NCBI GenBank assembly: GCA_964565925.1
Contig: CAZMGV010000003.1
Location: 1-64,000, forward strand
Length of the DNA: 64,000 bases
Reading direction: 5' to 3'
Source of the DNA: CAZMGV01 sp964565925
GTDB lineage: Bacteria > JAGRBM01 > JAHCIT01
Part shown: piece after piece, positions 49,196 to 57,491 of the stretch
Layout of the letters: each line of letters opens with the position of its first letter
How positions within the stretch are numbered: the stretch's first letter is position 1
Notes under the pieces: generated by a model
The model's input: the letters and a program-made list of their open reading frames with translations, nothing else
Database searches by the model: none
Told to the model about the DNA's origin: nothing
Program-made: the position numbers and the translations under genes

Positions 49196-49837
49196 ATGTC
49201 TCAAATCCGCATCGCCATCTGTGACGACCATCCGGTGTTCCGCGCCGGACTGATCGGGCTGCTCAACAGCGAGGCCGACCTCAAGGTCGCGGTCGAGGCG
49301 GGTTCCGTGGATGAACTGGAAAAGCAGCTCGCCGGCTCGCCGGTCGATCTCATCCTGCTGGACGTGGAACTGCCCGAACGCGGGGGGCTGGAAGCCCTGC
49401 CGGATCTGGTGGAAAAACACCGGGTGCTGGTGCTCTCGGCTTTCGATGACCCGAGGCGCGTGAAACGCGCCGTCGAGGCGGGCGCCGCCGGGTTCGTCCG
49501 CAAGGACGCGCCGACGCGGGAACTGCTTCGCTCGATCCGGGACGCCGCCGCGGGCAAGACCGTCATCAGCGCCGACCTGGCCATCCGGCTCGCCGAGGCG
49601 ATGCGCACCGATCCTGATTCACGCGAATTCCGCAAGACCGTGGCGTCGTTCACGCCAAGACAGCGCGAGGTGCTGGAACTGGTCGCCGAAGGGAAATCCA
49701 ACCGCGAGATCGCCGACAAGCTGTATCTGAGCGAAGGCACGGTGAAGAACCACGTCACCCATATCCTGCAGGCGCTCCAGGTGCCCGACCGCACGCGGCT
49801 CGCCATCATCGCCAACCGGTACGGAATCGCCTCGTGA
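49196..49837 (+). CDS. NarL/LuxR-family response regulator
   Basis: A 213-residue response regulator. Receiver domain: ICDDHPVFRAGL, LILLDVELPERGG (phosphoacceptor Asp) and VLVLSAFDD; C-terminal LuxR helix-turn-helix FTPRQREVLELVAEGKSNREIADKLYLSEGTVKNHV. ATG at 49196 just precedes the first strand. It overlaps the kinase gene by GTGA. It is divergent from the lipase, with 232 bases between and a short TGACT-TT-AGTCA dyad at 49080-49091, so the lipase is a candidate target. Confidence 0.93.
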   Translation: MSQIRIAICDDHPVFRAGLIGLLNSEADLKVAVEAGSVDELEKQLAGSPVDLILLDVELPERGGLEALPDLVEKHRVLVLSAFDDPRRVKRAVEAGAAGFVRKDAPTRELLRSIRDAAAGKTVISADLAIRLAEAMRTDPDSREFRKTVASFTPRQREVLELVAEGKSNREIADKLYLSEGTVKNHVTHILQALQVPDRTRLAIIANRYGIAS

Positions 49838-51285
49838 ACGCCGTCATCGCGCTGCTGGAAAAGTGGAACGACTTCATCCTGGGCGACTGGCTTGGCGACT
49901 GGTGGCCGCTGCGGCACTGGCCGGAATCGCCCGGCTTCGTCATCTCGGCATTCGCGATGATGGTCATCACGGGGATGTTTCCGCTCGACATCCCGCCGAA
50001 GCGGTACGTGCACTACGGCACCGGCGTCGTAGCCATCGCGTGCTTCTTCATCATGGGCCCCCGGGTCATCTGGGTCCTGATGGCGGCGGTCTCGGTCCGG
50101 GCCGTGATCTACTACACCGTCTGGCCCAGAAGCTGGCGGCAGTGGAAGTTCCAGCGGATCGCCAACCACCCGGTCTCGATCGCCTGGGCGGTCGCGGGTT
50201 ATCTCGCCGGGGTGGGCCTGGCCCACCGGTACTATCAGGCCGTCGGTCCCGGCACGTATCCCGTTCCGACGGGAACCCTCGAACGCGACTTCAAATACGC
50301 CCTGATGCTCGTGGTCATGGACCTCTCCTATGCCGCCGTGAGTGAAACCGGCGTCTGGTTCCGCAACCGGAACCGGCCGCCCGAACCGGATCCGCTCAGG
50401 ACCCGCGGCATCATGAACAACGACCTGACGCTCTATTTCGTGATCGCGATTCTCGCGGCTCCCGTCAACTTCGCCGCGCTGGAAAGCTACCGGGACCGCT
50501 ACCCGCTCACGACCATCGCCTGGTTCCTGTGGGGCTTCTACGTGAGCATCGCCATCCAGATGCTGATCCAGCGGCGCGAGAAGATCATCCGCCTGCTGGG
50601 GGAACTGGAACTGAAATCCCGGCTGGCCGCCGTGGGCGAGGTGAGCGCCCGGATCGCCCACCAGACCCGCCACGAGCTGGGGCTGGCCGGGATGAGCCTG
50701 CACCAGATCGAGAAGCAGCTGGGGCCGCTGCCGCCCGAGAACCGGGAAGCGGTGCTGCGGGAACTGGACAAGCTCGGGCAGGTGCGGGAAGACCTCAGCC
50801 GGATGCTGACCGGCGTGCTGAAAATGCCCGACGGCGTGGCGCCGGAAGCCGCCCCGATGAAATCCTACGCGGCGATCGCCCGCGACGAGGCGGAACACAT
50901 CCGCTCCCGGGCCGTGAGCGCGGGGATAAAGATAGACGTGCACGTCGACGGTTCCGCCTGCGAAATCCGGTCGCCCAAAGACGCCGAAAAGTTCAGCCAG
51001 GCGCTCTTCAACCTGATCGACAACGCCGTCGCCGCCGCGCGCCGGCAGGTCGTCGTTACCGTCGCTAACGGCGCGCCGGGGATTGTACTGACAGTAGACG
51101 ACGACGGAGCCGGCGTGGCGGCCGAACAACTCGGGCAGATTATCAAGCCGTTTTACTCGACCAAGCCCGACGGCACCGGCATGGGACTGTCGGTGGCGAA
51201 GGCGGTCGTCGAAGAGGAAGGCGGCAGCCTGAGGCTTTCAAACCGTCCGGAAGGCGGCCTGCGGGCGACCCTGACAATCGCCTGA
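49834..51285 (+). CDS. Membrane sensor histidine kinase
   Basis: A 483-residue kinase starting with GTG that overlaps the regulator's stop. It has about six membrane helices in the first ~250 residues (such as FVISAFAMMVITGMFPL and LTLYFVIAILAAPVNFAALE) and no PAS domain. The acceptor region reads VSARIAHQTRHELGLAGMSL, an atypical H box with HQTRHELG. HATPase motifs are NLIDNAVAAA, DDGAGV and GTGMGLSVAK. It is the partner of the LuxR-type regulator. Confidence 0.88.
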   Translation: MNAVIALLEKWNDFILGDWLGDWWPLRHWPESPGFVISAFAMMVITGMFPLDIPPKRYVHYGTGVVAIACFFIMGPRVIWVLMAAVSVRAVIYYTVWPRSWRQWKFQRIANHPVSIAWAVAGYLAGVGLAHRYYQAVGPGTYPVPTGTLERDFKYALMLVVMDLSYAAVSETGVWFRNRNRPPEPDPLRTRGIMNNDLTLYFVIAILAAPVNFAALESYRDRYPLTTIAWFLWGFYVSIAIQMLIQRREKIIRLLGELELKSRLAAVGEVSARIAHQTRHELGLAGMSLHQIEKQLGPLPPENREAVLRELDKLGQVREDLSRMLTGVLKMPDGVAPEAAPMKSYAAIARDEAEHIRSRAVSAGIKIDVHVDGSACEIRSPKDAEKFSQALFNLIDNAVAAARRQVVVTVANGAPGIVLTVDDDGAGVAAEQLGQIIKPFYSTKPDGTGMGLSVAKAVVEEEGGSLRLSNRPEGGLRATLTIA

Positions 51286-51339
51286 CTGTCGCCCGATTCC
51301 CGCCTGACTGCCGCCTGGCGGTCCGCAGGCCGGCAGCCG

Positions 51340-52422
51340 TTACTGCGGCTGCTGGTTCTGCTGCTGTTCCTGCTGCTGATTTTCAGACTGCCTTTTCAGC
51401 GCCGACAGCCACACCTGGATCTGCTCTTCGGTCGCCGAACCGATCTTGTCTCGAGCGGACGCTTCCTCCGCCTCCATGGCGTTCAGGTTCCGGTCGCGCA
51501 GCTCTTTCAGCTTCGCGTCCTGCTGCTCGCGGGTGAGATTCGCCGAGGCCGGGTCCGACAGGAAAGCCGCCCGCGCCGATTCGTAGGCATTGAAACGCTG
51601 CACCCGCTGCTCGGTCTCGACGTCCAGCTTCTCCAGCCGCTCGGTCGCCTCCGGGCCGAAATGTTTCACCCTGAGCTCGTGGATCTTCTGCGCCCTTTCC
51701 TCCGGGGGCAGCGATTCCAGATCGACCGCGGCTTCCTTCTCTTCCTCGATGAACTTCTGGCGGGGGTCCTTGTAGAGCACCGAGTCCTTCACCTCGGGCG
51801 GCAGGTTGCCGGCCAGCTCCGCGATCCGCTCCTTCCTGGTCTTCTCGTCCAGCGTCTTGTCCTGCTGAAGTTCGCGCACGCCGAGGGCGTAGTCCACGCT
51901 CTTTTCTTCAGCGCGGAACAGGATATCGGCAACCTCCTGTCCGAAGATTTCGCGCCTGAGCCGCCGGATCTTCTCGATCTGCTCGCGCAGGGTCTCCTTG
52001 CCGGAGAAGAACCCGGGCTTCTGCATCCGGTCGACGTAATCGAGATACTTGAGGAAGATCTCCCGGATCCGGGCCGCTTCCTCCTTCGAGTAGTTCTTCT
52101 CGAGCCAGCGGTCGAAGTTCTTCAGCAGCTCCGGACGCGGCGCCTGGCTGTATTCGAAAATGAACCGGTTGAAGACGTCCAGGAACTCCGGCGACAGGAG
52201 TTCACGGTCGTTGATCTTCTCGAACTTCGCCTTGGCGATCTCCTCGGCCGGATCGACCCCTTCGCTGATGTTCTGCGAGACCGGGATGGTGTCTTCGGAA
52301 GCGGCGGCGGTGGCGGCCGGTTTCTGCCCAGGTGCCTGCGGCTCGCGGCCGAGTTCGACCAGCCCCCAGATGATGAGCAGTGTAGTAAGGCCGGCGAGCG
52401 CTATGATCAGTTTTTTATGCAC
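51340..52422 (-). CDS. Lipase secretion chaperone (foldase)
   Basis: A 360-residue helical protein with an N-terminal membrane anchor (IIALAGLTTLLIIWGLVELG), then a Gln-rich linker and repeated charged helices, as in the Lif/LipB foldases (PF03280) that fold family I lipases in the periplasm. The characteristic RxxFDYxLSxxGE motif is replaced by FNRFIFEYSQAPRPELLKNF, a divergent version. The C-terminus is Gln-rich (EQQQNQQPQ). It overlaps the upstream PAS gene by eight bases and converges with the kinase gene. The lipase is 2.4 kb away rather than adjacent. Confidence 0.82.
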   Translation of the reverse strand: MHKKLIIALAGLTTLLIIWGLVELGREPQAPGQKPAATAAASEDTIPVSQNISEGVDPAEEIAKAKFEKINDRELLSPEFLDVFNRFIFEYSQAPRPELLKNFDRWLEKNYSKEEAARIREIFLKYLDYVDRMQKPGFFSGKETLREQIEKIRRLRREIFGQEVADILFRAEEKSVDYALGVRELQQDKTLDEKTRKERIAELAGNLPPEVKDSVLYKDPRQKFIEEEKEAAVDLESLPPEERAQKIHELRVKHFGPEATERLEKLDVETEQRVQRFNAYESARAAFLSDPASANLTREQQDAKLKELRDRNLNAMEAEEASARDKIGSATEEQIQVWLSALKRQSENQQQEQQQNQQPQ

Positions 52423-53593
52423 GGTAGCTCCGCAATTCCGTAATATCGGTCACGCGCAGAACGCAGATCCGTTCTGTCTCTTCCGGGCTTTTGACGGACG
52501 TCAGGTTCAGCCGGCCGAGCCAGCGGGCCGGAGTCCCCGCGTCGAACTCGAGATCGATCTCCACGTTGTCGGCTTTTCCCGATAGCACCTGGACGACCGA
52601 GTCGGCGAGCCGGGTCCGGGCGGACGGCGGAATCGCATCCCATTCATAGAAGGGCCGGTTCTCTCCCGACGACAGCCTGAACCTGCGGATCATGAACATG
52701 TTGATCTCGTAGGGCCGCGCCCGGCTGTCCAGCACGGCGAGCCCGATGCTCTGGGAGTGAAACGCCAGATGCAGGCGGTTGATCCGGTCCTGACGCTCGT
52801 GGTCTTCGGTGATGTCCTCGACGATGGCGAGCGTGCGGCCGGGCAGGTTGTCCTGCTCGGCCAGCTTCCAGCAGGTCACCCGGCACCAGACCATGGATCC
52901 GTCCTTGCGGAACTGCCGCTTCTCGATCCGGTACACATCCCGTTCGCCGCTGGCGACCTCTTCGTACAGATACCGCTGGAGCTTCCAGTCGTCGGGATGG
53001 GTGAGATCGCTGATCTTCATTCCGACCAGTTCCCCGGGCTCGTATCCGAACATCGCGGCGTGGGGCCTGCTGACCCAGACGAAAGTCCCGGTGCCGTCCG
53101 TGAGGCTGTACGCCACGTGCCGCTGGCCGGGGATATTGGGTTCGCCCGGCCTTCCAGTAGCGGGGCCGGTGGTAGTGCCGGCAGCTCTGCCGCCGGTACC
53201 GCCGTCGTCCAGCACAGCGGACGCCGTACCCGCGTCAATCCCCCGGGTGGAGATCGTCTGTCTCCGCCAGCGCTGCATCGTGAAGTCGCCGGACTTTTTC
53301 AGCTTCAGGTCCGACACGCGGATCACCTCGATCCGGTCGGCCGTCTGGCGTATCGCCAGCTGCTCTTCCGGACGCACGGGATCGTGGGTGATCTGGAATC
53401 CGGCGAGCAGTTCCTGCACGGTTCGCCCGACCGCAGCAGATTTATCCAGATGCAGCATCCTGAGCGCCGCTTCGTTGATCTCCGCGATCCGCCCGTCCCT
53501 GCCCGACAGGGTCAGGCCGTCCGGCGACCGTTCGAACAGGACGTCGAACGCGCTTCCCGCGCCCAGTTCCGCGAATTTGGAATCAATCGCCAT
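52415..53593 (-). CDS. Multi-PAS sensory protein without output domain
   Basis: A 392-residue protein with three PAS-like domains: ~15-100 (FERSPDGLTLSGRDGRIAEINEAALRML), ~165-275 (VSRPHAAMFGYEPGELVG, with FRKDGSMVWCRV) and ~280-390 (SIGLAVLDSRARPYEIN). No kinase, GGDEF or DNA-binding domain follows, so it needs a partner. ATG at 53593 has no strong RBS; an in-frame ATG at 53617 also exists. It overlaps the foldase gene by eight bases. Confidence 0.75.
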   Translation of the reverse strand: MAIDSKFAELGAGSAFDVLFERSPDGLTLSGRDGRIAEINEAALRMLHLDKSAAVGRTVQELLAGFQITHDPVRPEEQLAIRQTADRIEVIRVSDLKLKKSGDFTMQRWRRQTISTRGIDAGTASAVLDDGGTGGRAAGTTTGPATGRPGEPNIPGQRHVAYSLTDGTGTFVWVSRPHAAMFGYEPGELVGMKISDLTHPDDWKLQRYLYEEVASGERDVYRIEKRQFRKDGSMVWCRVTCWKLAEQDNLPGRTLAIVEDITEDHERQDRINRLHLAFHSQSIGLAVLDSRARPYEINMFMIRRFRLSSGENRPFYEWDAIPPSARTRLADSVVQVLSGKADNVEIDLEFDAGTPARWLGRLNLTSVKSPEETERICVLRVTDITELRSYRA

Positions 53594-53694
53594 TTGTCGT
53601 GGGACCCACCCGCCCATTCACGCCATGTGAACGGCAGCGGATAGTGTCCTACAGAACGGCCGGTTTTTTCAAATCCGGGGCAGTTCGTCACCCG

Positions 53695-53796
53695 GACCGG
53701 GGCCGGCCCCGAACTGAGCCGTGCCAGCACGGCCCGGCGTGTGGGGTCCGAGAGCGCATGAAACACGCCATCGAGCTGTCCGGAATAGTTAGTCAT
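53695..53796 (-). pseudogene. ArsR-family regulator remnant
   Basis: The first 34 codons read DGVFHALSDPTRRAVLARLS and GPAPV, a clear ArsR/SmtB start, then diverge at the point where SELA and the recognition helix should follow. The intact relative at 58356-58739 shows the same beginning (FAALADPTRRAILARLSTG). The rest of the frame runs antisense into the PAS gene without similarity. It is a 5' fragment, not a functional regulator. A near-perfect palindrome overlaps the start codon. Confidence 0.75.
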
Positions 53797-53805
53797 ATGT
53801 CTAAC
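53788..53805. promoter_or_regulatory. Palindrome over the ArsR remnant start codon
   Basis: GTTAGTCAT and ATGTCTAAC form an inverted repeat with one mismatched pair per arm, centred on the start codon of the ArsR remnant. It fits an autoregulatory operator left over from a functional gene. Confidence 0.5.
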
Positions 53806-53903
53806 GATATCGGGCAGGATAGTCGGGTAAAAAGCTAAGTTTTGGTGGCGAAAACTGCCGCTGGAAAATCCCGCGTCCAGGGGAAACCGCGAAGTTCAGG
53901 AAA

Positions 53904-54905
53904 TCAGGGGAAACAGAATCCGACCGTCATGTCCTTATCGAGATCCACCCCATCCGCAACGGAGATAGCCGCGGGTGGCCCGACTGTACCGACGCAGTCG
54001 TTCGACCCGGGCGCGCCGAAAGCGCCGGAATTGTACACGGTTACATGAATCGCATAGTTTCCTTCCGGGATTCCGGAAGCCGACGCGTCAATGGAGTAAT
54101 CGAACGATGTGTTCGCCATGCTCTGGCCGTAAAGAAGCGGGGAAAGAGCGATCACTTTCGAATAGTCGGGCAGCAAAGATCCGGGATTGATCACCGTCCC
54201 GGGTGCGGGGTTCCGGTACAATGACACGACGGCCAGCGCCGGGGTTCCGTAGTTCGGCGGCGTGGTCGGCGGACCACCCTTCGAAACGGTAGCACCGACG
54301 CTGACAGTGCCGGAGATCGTGCCGGTGCTCGCCGGGACCGACTGGAACGGGCAGTAAAGCGGGCCTTCGCCGATTTTCATGTTCAGTGTCTCGTCCGAAT
54401 CATCAATCGTCACGGCCACCGGCAGCGTATCGCCGGGGGGTCCGGCCAGGTTGGCAATCGTCGAGCAATCCTTGGAGGAATCGTACTGGCCATCCCCGTC
54501 CACATCGAGGGTCAGGATGGCCGCAAAGGTTCCGTTAAACAGTCCGAAATACTGGTCCACGCTATAATCGAAATCCTGCTGGGTGCCTGCGTCGAGCGCC
54601 CCGCGGTCCAGCCCGTCCAGTGCGACGACGAAGTTCACCGCACCCGGTCCCGTCGGCGGGAACGGCGCCGGATCCCGGTACAGCGACACGATAAATTGCG
54701 TCGAGTCACTGAATTCGGGGAAGTCGAAACCGTAATTGCCGGTTGCGTCCTTGAGACTGAGCGTGCCCGAGAGCGATCCGTCGGTCTTCGGCAGGAACCG
54801 GTCGCCGGACGTGTCAGAAGCGAGCGGCGGGTTGACGTCGCAGGACGGCGCTGCGTTCAGCACCGCGACAACGGCTATCGAAACGAAAACTGCCAGTTTT
54901 CTCAT
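53904..54905 (-). CDS. Secreted protein with internal duplication, beside TonB receptor
   Basis: A 333-residue secreted protein; the signal ends near NAAPSC, possibly a non-standard lipobox. Two homologous halves are visible: FIVSLYRDPAPFPPTGPGA...FDYSVDQY...DKDC-type ends in the first, and AVVSLYRNPAPGTVINPGS...FDYSIDAS...VGFCFP in the second. Each half contains beta-rich sequence with a DVDGDGQ or similar Asp-rich segment. It starts 19 bases after the TonB receptor stop and is probably its surface or periplasmic partner. No known family is recognised. Confidence 0.7.
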   Translation of the reverse strand: MRKLAVFVSIAVVAVLNAAPSCDVNPPLASDTSGDRFLPKTDGSLSGTLSLKDATGNYGFDFPEFSDSTQFIVSLYRDPAPFPPTGPGAVNFVVALDGLDRGALDAGTQQDFDYSVDQYFGLFNGTFAAILTLDVDGDGQYDSSKDCSTIANLAGPPGDTLPVAVTIDDSDETLNMKIGEGPLYCPFQSVPASTGTISGTVSVGATVSKGGPPTTPPNYGTPALAVVSLYRNPAPGTVINPGSLLPDYSKVIALSPLLYGQSMANTSFDYSIDASASGIPEGNYAIHVTVYNSGAFGAPGSNDCVGTVGPPAAISVADGVDLDKDMTVGFCFP

Positions 54906-54923
54906 GGGTATTTCCTCCGGCCT

Positions 54924-57089
54924 TCAGAGCCGGATCTCCATCTGCCCGTAAAAGCTGCGGGGTATGCGGGTATTGCTCAGGAAGGTCGTAAACAGCGCAT
55001 CGGTCGCCGTGGTTGGAAAGTCGCGCCGTTCACTGTCGGTGATGTTTTTGGCGATCACCGACAGCCGGATTTTCTTTTCCAGCAGCTCCTGTGAGGCGGT
55101 GAGGTCGAGCCGGAACCCCTTCTGGACCCGCGTCGAAATACCGAGTGTGTCCTCGACAGCCCAGAAGTCGCTCCGGAAAGCGCCGGCCGCCTCCAGCCGG
55201 GTGCCGGTATCGAAATTGGCATCGGCAACCACGTTGAACATATGTTCTGGTGTCGTGTTTTTGTGGCCCTGGTTCGATTCCTTGCTGAACTCGCGGAGCC
55301 AGGTGTAGTTGCCGCGCAGGTTCAGCCATGAGGCCGCCTCGACCGTCAGTTCCGTTTCAACACCGCCGGTGGTGAACTTTTCGGTGTTGCTCGAAGTACG
55401 GACCTGGAGCGGGCCGAACGGATAGATGCTGTACGGAGAAGTCGAGAGGAGCTGCCCGTCCAGATCCACGCCATCCTGCAGAACACTGACAAACGTCTCC
55501 GCATTGAAGCCGATCTTCCGGTTGGCGTACCAGCCCCGGTAGCCGGCCTCGAACGACGTGAGCGTCTCCGGCCGCAGATGCCGGTTGCCCGTATAGGTCG
55601 CCAGCCCGCCGGTGGGGGACGGGAAGTTCATGATGCTGTTCGAGTTCTCGATCTGCGTGGGGAGGCGGATTCCGCGCCCGGTACCGATCCGGAAGCTGTG
55701 GTCCTCCCAGGGCGTCAGGACGGCACTGATATTCGCCGACAGGTTGGGCGTCTCGGTGAAACTGTCGAATTCGTACCGGGCCGCTGTATTGAGGTTGAAC
55801 CAGCTCCCCTGCTCCAGATCCAGCCGTGCAAAGGCCGCCGCGATGTGCTGCCAGTTCACCGGGCGGCCGACCACGGAGAAGTTTCCAGATGCCGCCGGAT
55901 CAAAGCCGTTGGTCAGGTCGAAACCGAGATAGGCAAGCTGCTGCGCATGGGCGCGGTTGAACCGGTAATGACCGCCGACCAGGAGGTTCAGATTGTCGTT
56001 GAAGGAGTGGGTGACCGATCCTTCCACGTCATAGACCATCGTGTCGTCAGAAAATCCCCGGGTTGCCGGTGTACGGGTCCGGTTGATGGCAGCCGGGTCG
56101 TACTCGCTGTTGTACCGGAAAAAAGTCTTCAGCTGATATTGGGTCGCCTCGGACTGTTTGTACGACGCATTGGCCGTCAGATAATAGAAGAGCGTGTCGT
56201 TCTCGCTCGGCAATGACTGGCCCGAATTCAGGGGGAGGTCGACATTTGCCACCCTGCCTGCCGAACTGAAGCCGACACTCAACCGGTCGTTCAATTTGCC
56301 GTCCACGCGGGCCAGGAAATGGCCTGCAATCTGCTGGTCATGGACCGGTTTGCCGTCGGTACCGTTACCCAGGCCCTGATCGTGGATGAACTTTCCGGAG
56401 ATACGGATACCGCCGTTTTCCCCGGAGAACGCACCCGAAACGAACTGGTCAATCTTGTTCTGCGTGCCACCGGTCGTCACCGAACGGAAACTGGCGTCAT
56501 CCGAGGGACGCTTCGTGATCACGTTGATCACGCCGCTGAATCCGTTGGAACCGTACAACGCGCCCGCCGGGCCGCGGATCAGCTCGACCCGCTCGATGTC
56601 CTCGACAGTGATCGGAACGTCCCGCCAGCGGACGCCGCCAAAGGTCGGCGAGTACAAAGACACTCCATCCACGACCAGAAGAAATCCGCGGGGGAATCCG
56701 CGCGTGAATCCGCGGATCGAGAGCTGCGGCTCCGTGCCTTCACGGTAATAGACGTATACACCCGGTATATGCCGGAAGACGTCCATGAGCGTGACTGCGC
56801 CCATGCGCCGAATATCTTCCGCAGTCACGACCGAGATCGCGTTCGGCGACTTTTCGATGGACTGGACCCGTTTGGATGCGGAAAATACCAGTTTGGTATC
56901 GAGCAATCCGTCCAGATCCAGGTCGGCGAAATCCGATACTTTCCGGGATGGGGCTTCGGAAGCCTGCACCGGCTCCTCCGCGCGGACTGCTAGCGGTGAA
57001 AGTACGAGAATAAGCAACGCTGCCGCTGCGGATCTTCCGCGGCAGCATATTCGATATTGTCGTTCCACATTTTCCCCTTCGAACGGCAC
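54924..57089 (-). CDS. TonB-dependent outer-membrane receptor
   Basis: A 721-residue outer-membrane protein. The signal peptide is AAAALLILVLSPLAVRA; a plug domain follows (NAISVVTAEDIRRMG, DVFRHIPGVYVY, GRP-like LIRGPAGALYGSNGFSGVINVIT), then a beta-barrel ending in an aromatic-rich strand (SFYGQMEIRL). The sequence is like vitamin B12/siderophore-type receptors of the iron complex family, but substrate is unknown. Start is GTG at 57089 or 57068; both precede the signal. Two operator-like palindromes lie upstream. No ExbB/TonB genes are in the window. Confidence 0.9.
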   Translation of the reverse strand: MPFEGENVERQYRICCRGRSAAAALLILVLSPLAVRAEEPVQASEAPSRKVSDFADLDLDGLLDTKLVFSASKRVQSIEKSPNAISVVTAEDIRRMGAVTLMDVFRHIPGVYVYYREGTEPQLSIRGFTRGFPRGFLLVVDGVSLYSPTFGGVRWRDVPITVEDIERVELIRGPAGALYGSNGFSGVINVITKRPSDDASFRSVTTGGTQNKIDQFVSGAFSGENGGIRISGKFIHDQGLGNGTDGKPVHDQQIAGHFLARVDGKLNDRLSVGFSSAGRVANVDLPLNSGQSLPSENDTLFYYLTANASYKQSEATQYQLKTFFRYNSEYDPAAINRTRTPATRGFSDDTMVYDVEGSVTHSFNDNLNLLVGGHYRFNRAHAQQLAYLGFDLTNGFDPAASGNFSVVGRPVNWQHIAAAFARLDLEQGSWFNLNTAARYEFDSFTETPNLSANISAVLTPWEDHSFRIGTGRGIRLPTQIENSNSIMNFPSPTGGLATYTGNRHLRPETLTSFEAGYRGWYANRKIGFNAETFVSVLQDGVDLDGQLLSTSPYSIYPFGPLQVRTSSNTEKFTTGGVETELTVEAASWLNLRGNYTWLREFSKESNQGHKNTTPEHMFNVVADANFDTGTRLEAAGAFRSDFWAVEDTLGISTRVQKGFRLDLTASQELLEKKIRLSVIAKNITDSERRDFPTTATDALFTTFLSNTRIPRSFYGQMEIRL

Positions 57090-57148
57090 CGGAGACCGCT
57101 CCCCGGCGCCAGACAGAATTCTTCCGCCACAACAGATAATTCCTTTAT

Positions 57149-57166
57149 CAATTCAAATTTGAATTG
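57149..57166. promoter_or_regulatory. Perfect palindrome upstream of TonB receptor
   Basis: The 18-base sequence CAATTCAAATTTGAATTG is a perfect palindrome, 60 bases upstream of the receptor start. A second, imperfect copy lies at 57195-57212, 46 bases away. Confidence 0.65.
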
Positions 57167-57194
57167 TCACCGCGCAGCGCGTTAGCACAAAAAT

Positions 57195-57212
57195 CAATTC
57201 AGATTTGAACAG
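57195..57212. promoter_or_regulatory. Second, imperfect copy of the palindrome
   Basis: CAATTCAGATTTGAACAG matches the perfect palindrome at 57149 in 14 of 18 positions. A spacing of 46 bases is about four helical turns, consistent with cooperative repressor binding. Confidence 0.5.
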
Positions 57213-57266
57213 CACCCACACCCGTGGAACAAATTGAAACGGACAGACTCCGGCAGGCCGGCGGAA

Positions 57267-57491
57267 TTACCCACCATGAAAACGACCCCCTACCCGATCG
57301 GCGCGCTGCGCCTTGAAGAGGGCCTCCCGGGCGCAGGTCGATTTCGCATTCGGTCGTCTGCCACGGCACCGGGCAGAACCACTTCTTCACGTGCTCGGGC
57401 TCGGTCCAGGCTTTCCAGACAGTTCCGGCGGCACGTCGACGGTGCGTTCCAGCACCAGATCCAGTTTCGCGTCTATCTTCGGTGTCGTCAT
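57267..57491 (-). pseudogene. Frameshifted AHSA1-type (SRPBCC) gene remnant
   Basis: ATG at 57491 overlaps the stop of the intact SRPBCC gene (ATGA) and begins DAKLDLVLERTVDVPPEL. After that the family's VWKAWTEPEHVKKWF appears in another frame: one G is missing at about 57420 (GAACTG-TCTGG against GAACTGGTCTGG). The homology continues to CEIDLRPGG at about 57322 and is then lost; a further frame change would reach a stop at 57267. It is a decayed third member of the ArsR/AHSA1 operon. Confidence 0.75.

Noticed and set aside
53512..53796. A full-length 94-residue ArsR-type gene
   Set aside because: Only the first 34 residues match the family; the remainder is antisense to the PAS gene and lacks the recognition helix, so it is annotated as a remnant.
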